From positions 1 to 34,542 of the forward strand of contig JADHLF010000025.1 of assembly GCA_016780825.1 (NCBI GenBank): a DNA stretch of 34,542 nt. The letters are read 5' to 3'. Positions 33,102 to 34,542 of this stretch are shown here, one piece after another. Origin of the DNA: Planktomarina sp. Lineage in GTDB: Bacteria > Pseudomonadota > Alphaproteobacteria > Rhodobacterales > Rhodobacteraceae. How positions within the stretch are numbered: the first letter of the stretch is position 1; every line of letters starts with the position of its first letter. The translations under genes were made by a program, and so were the position numbers. The notes beneath the pieces were generated by a model. The model was not told the DNA's origin, searched no databases, and saw nothing but the letters and a program-made list of their open reading frames with translations.

Positions 33102-33886
33102 AGGTCTCCCACGGCTTTTTTCAGCCGTTCAATTTCATCTTGATCGATGTCATCCGCAGCCGTGTGAATTTCCGGCTCGAGGTTCCAGTCTTTGATCAGA
33201 TTCAAAATCGCTTGAATGGCAACCAAAGTCACCACGGCCAAAACCAAAGGTTTCAAGGTGGCAGGGATCGGGGGATCGAAAGCAGTGCCGAAGGTCTCCC
33301 ACCGCAAGAGTTTCGCTTTTGCTTCGCCATAGCCGCCATAAACCAAGAAAAATGCGAAAACGACGATCAAAACGGTCGAAATTGTATCACAGGCTTTTTG
33401 AAAGCCGCGGGGCATCATGTCATAGAGCAGATAGATGCGAATATGGCTGCGCTGCTGCATGGCGTAAAACCCGGCAAGGATAAATACAAACCCGGCCAAC
33501 CAAAGCGACATCTCATTGGCCCAAAGGGTCGGGCGTTCAAAGACATAGCGCAAGATCACCTCATACATCATCACCGTAACGACCAAAGCGATCAACATCA
33601 TCGTCACCCGGCCAACAAACATGGCGACCCCATCCAAAGGGCCAGGATCATCAATTTCCATAGCGGCGGCGCGGACAGTCCAAATGCCCATCAAAGCAAT
33701 GATGGGAAGCGCCAAAAGGATGATATAATCGAGCGCCATGATCGGCCGGTAGCGGGCCGCCAAAGCGTCGGTATATCCTCCGAAAGCCATAATATAGGTT
33801 GCGCCGTTCCAAACCACCCAACTGGCGCTGGCGATAAACGCGAGAGGAAGTATCCATTGAATGACGCTATGAGGTGAGGCTCGCAT
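33098..33886 (-). CDS. TRAP transporter small permease (DctQ family)
   Basis: DctQ is the small membrane subunit of the TRAP transporter. The 262-residue protein is longer than common DctQ (about 160-200), with extra N-terminal helices (SVIQWILPLAFIASASWVVW and YIILLALPIIALMGIWTVR) before the core, which shows VTVMMYEVILRYVFERPTLW and EMSLWLAGFVFILAGFYAMQ, the family's E..L-R-Y and W..E...W motifs. The acidic cytoplasmic tail (DDIDQDEIERLKKAVGDL) ends the protein. ATG 33886 has CAGGAAG upstream at good spacing; a TTG at 33922 gives a longer frame without SD. It is coupled to dctM. The long form agrees with the long DctM. Confidence 0.9.
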   Translation of the reverse strand: MRASPHSVIQWILPLAFIASASWVVWNGATYIMAFGGYTDALAARYRPIMALDYIILLALPIIALMGIWTVRAAAMEIDDPGPLDGVAMFVGRVTMMLIALVVTVMMYEVILRYVFERPTLWANEMSLWLAGFVFILAGFYAMQQRSHIRIYLLYDMMPRGFQKACDTISTVLIVVFAFFLVYGGYGEAKAKLLRWETFGTAFDPPIPATLKPLVLAVVTLVAIQAILNLIKDWNLEPEIHTAADDIDQDEIERLKKAVGDL

Positions 33887-33924
33887 AAGGGCACTTCCTG
33901 AAATGAATGTGAAGGGAAACAAGG

Positions 33925-33953
33925 CGACCGGCCCGAAAGGATCGGGCCGGTCG
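33925..33953 (-). terminator. Strong hairpin between dctP and dctQ
   Basis: CGACCGGCCCGA and TCGGGCCGGTCG form a 12-bp perfect stem with a 5-nt loop, 15 bp after the dctP stop. No T-run follows in the direction of transcription. It is therefore better read as a partial terminator or as a 3' stabiliser that raises the amount of the solute-binding protein relative to the permease subunits. Confidence 0.75.
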
Positions 33954-33967
33954 TTTGATTTCAGCTT

Positions 33968-34542
33968 TTAGTTGGAAACCAAACCAAGCTCTCTGAGGTA
34001 GTCAAGGTGGCTTGCCACAAGTGCTTTGGCTTCTGGTGTTGTCGCAAACTCAGGCCATGTGGCCTGTGCGGCATCACGGAAAGCCTGAAGGTCTTCTTCC
34101 GACCACTGCCAAAGGGTGACCCCATCCGCGCGGAGTTTCGCCGCGGCGGCCGCATTCGCTTTTTCGAAGGTCAAAGCGGTCCGCAGCGCCAAGGCTTCCA
34201 TGGCCACAGACATGATCGTGCGATGCGCTTCTGGCATCCCATCCCAAACCGCTTTGTTACAAGCCAGGTGATCGGATGGCATGGAGTGGAAGCCTGGGAA
34301 GTTGGCGTGTTTCACCAGATCATACAGACCCAGACCCACGTTATTGGCCAGACCAGAGGCATCCGCACCATCAATGATGCCAGTTTCAAGCGCCGTAAAG
34401 ATCTCTGTGAAATCCATCACGATCGGCTTGGCACCGAGCTTTTCAAAGATCTTTGTTTCCATGCCAGGAGGCGAACGGAATTTGAAATTTTTCAAAGCGG
34501 CCGGGCCATCCAAAGGCTTGGAAGACGCCAGGCTCTCTTGGC
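33968..34542 (-). CDS. TRAP transporter solute-binding protein (DctP family), 5' end outside window
   Basis: DctP is the periplasmic binding protein that hands substrate to DctQM. Only the C-terminal 190 or so residues are present; the frame is open to the window end, so signal peptide and first half are missing. Visible segments are LKNFKFRSPPGMETKIFEKL, the binding-site region GAKPIVMDFTEIFTALETGI, then IDGADASGLANNVGLGLYDL and HSMPSDHLACNKAVWDGM. The form resembles the long mannitol/chloroaromatic and alpha-keto-acid class of DctP. It precedes the hairpin at 33925 and the permease genes. Its ligand is probably a uronate or other sugar acid, by location. Confidence 0.9.
   Translation of the reverse strand, partial: QESLASSKPLDGPAALKNFKFRSPPGMETKIFEKLGAKPIVMDFTEIFTALETGIIDGADASGLANNVGLGLYDLVKHANFPGFHSMPSDHLACNKAVWDGMPEAHRTIMSVAMEALALRTALTFEKANAAAAAKLRADGVTLWQWSEEDLQAFRDAAQATWPEFATTPEAKALVASHLDYLRELGLVSN

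Overview
The window reads as chromosomal DNA of a marine alphaproteobacterium of the Rhodobacteraceae (Roseobacter group). The signs are the infA-maf-RNase G/E-yacG-tRNA-Phe block, a monomeric isocitrate dehydrogenase, a SoxEF-like pair, a DmdA/GcvT-like protein, TRAP transport and a moderate G+C content. A relative of the RCA/Planktomarina group would fit, but that is inference from gene content only.

Layout. (1) 44-2256: a tight housekeeping operon (infA, maf, short RNase G/E, yacG; each junction overlaps) followed by tRNA-Phe(GAA). (2) 2257-3568: an AT-richer scar beside the tRNA. It holds a truncated ORF whose start resembles HamA/DUF1837 proteins, a convergent coiled-coil ORF, strong inverted repeats and a decayed IS3-type orfA. 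(3) 3569-7453: a divergent SHMT-family enzyme, an Lrp/AsnC regulator, a DmdA-like GcvT-fold protein with a structured leader, and an OsmC-family protein; this looks like a one-carbon/amino-acid module. (4) 7538-9558 (minus): a flavocytochrome c sulfide dehydrogenase-type flavoprotein and a diheme cytochrome c, without other sox genes. (5) 9774-14112: an EamA transporter, icd, a DUF2256/TIGR03643-type pair, and two small ORFs that may be related. (6) 14154-16882 (minus): CopA-type ATPase and CueR-type regulator with a clear 19-bp-spacer MerR-type promoter. (7) 16917-19254 (minus): an SDR resembling 3-hydroxybutyrate dehydrogenase, coupled to an acyl-CoA synthetase.

(8) 19300-34542: a large hexuronate-catabolism locus. 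UxaC isomerises glucuronate or galacturonate. A UxuB/UxaB-type reductase makes mannonate or altronate. UxuA and a UxaA-type dehydratase give 2-keto-3-deoxygluconate, which KdgK phosphorylates. Around these lie four Gfo/Idh/MocA oxidoreductases, a 3-hydroxyisobutyrate-dehydrogenase-like reductase, an EamA permease and a TRAP transporter (DctM, DctQ and a DctP cut by the window end). Most junctions overlap by 4-14 nt, so the locus probably forms two leftward operons and one rightward one. The rightward uxaC-uxuB starts from an intergenic region that contains a candidate dyad operator.

The observations most worth following are: the SHMT-like enzyme with altered active-site signature beside the DmdA-like protein; the four Gfo/Idh/MocA proteins in the hexuronate locus, which suggest oxidation or unmasking of a modified uronide; the truncated HamA-like ORF in the tRNA-Phe scar; and the pair of small ORFs sharing a C-terminal pattern.
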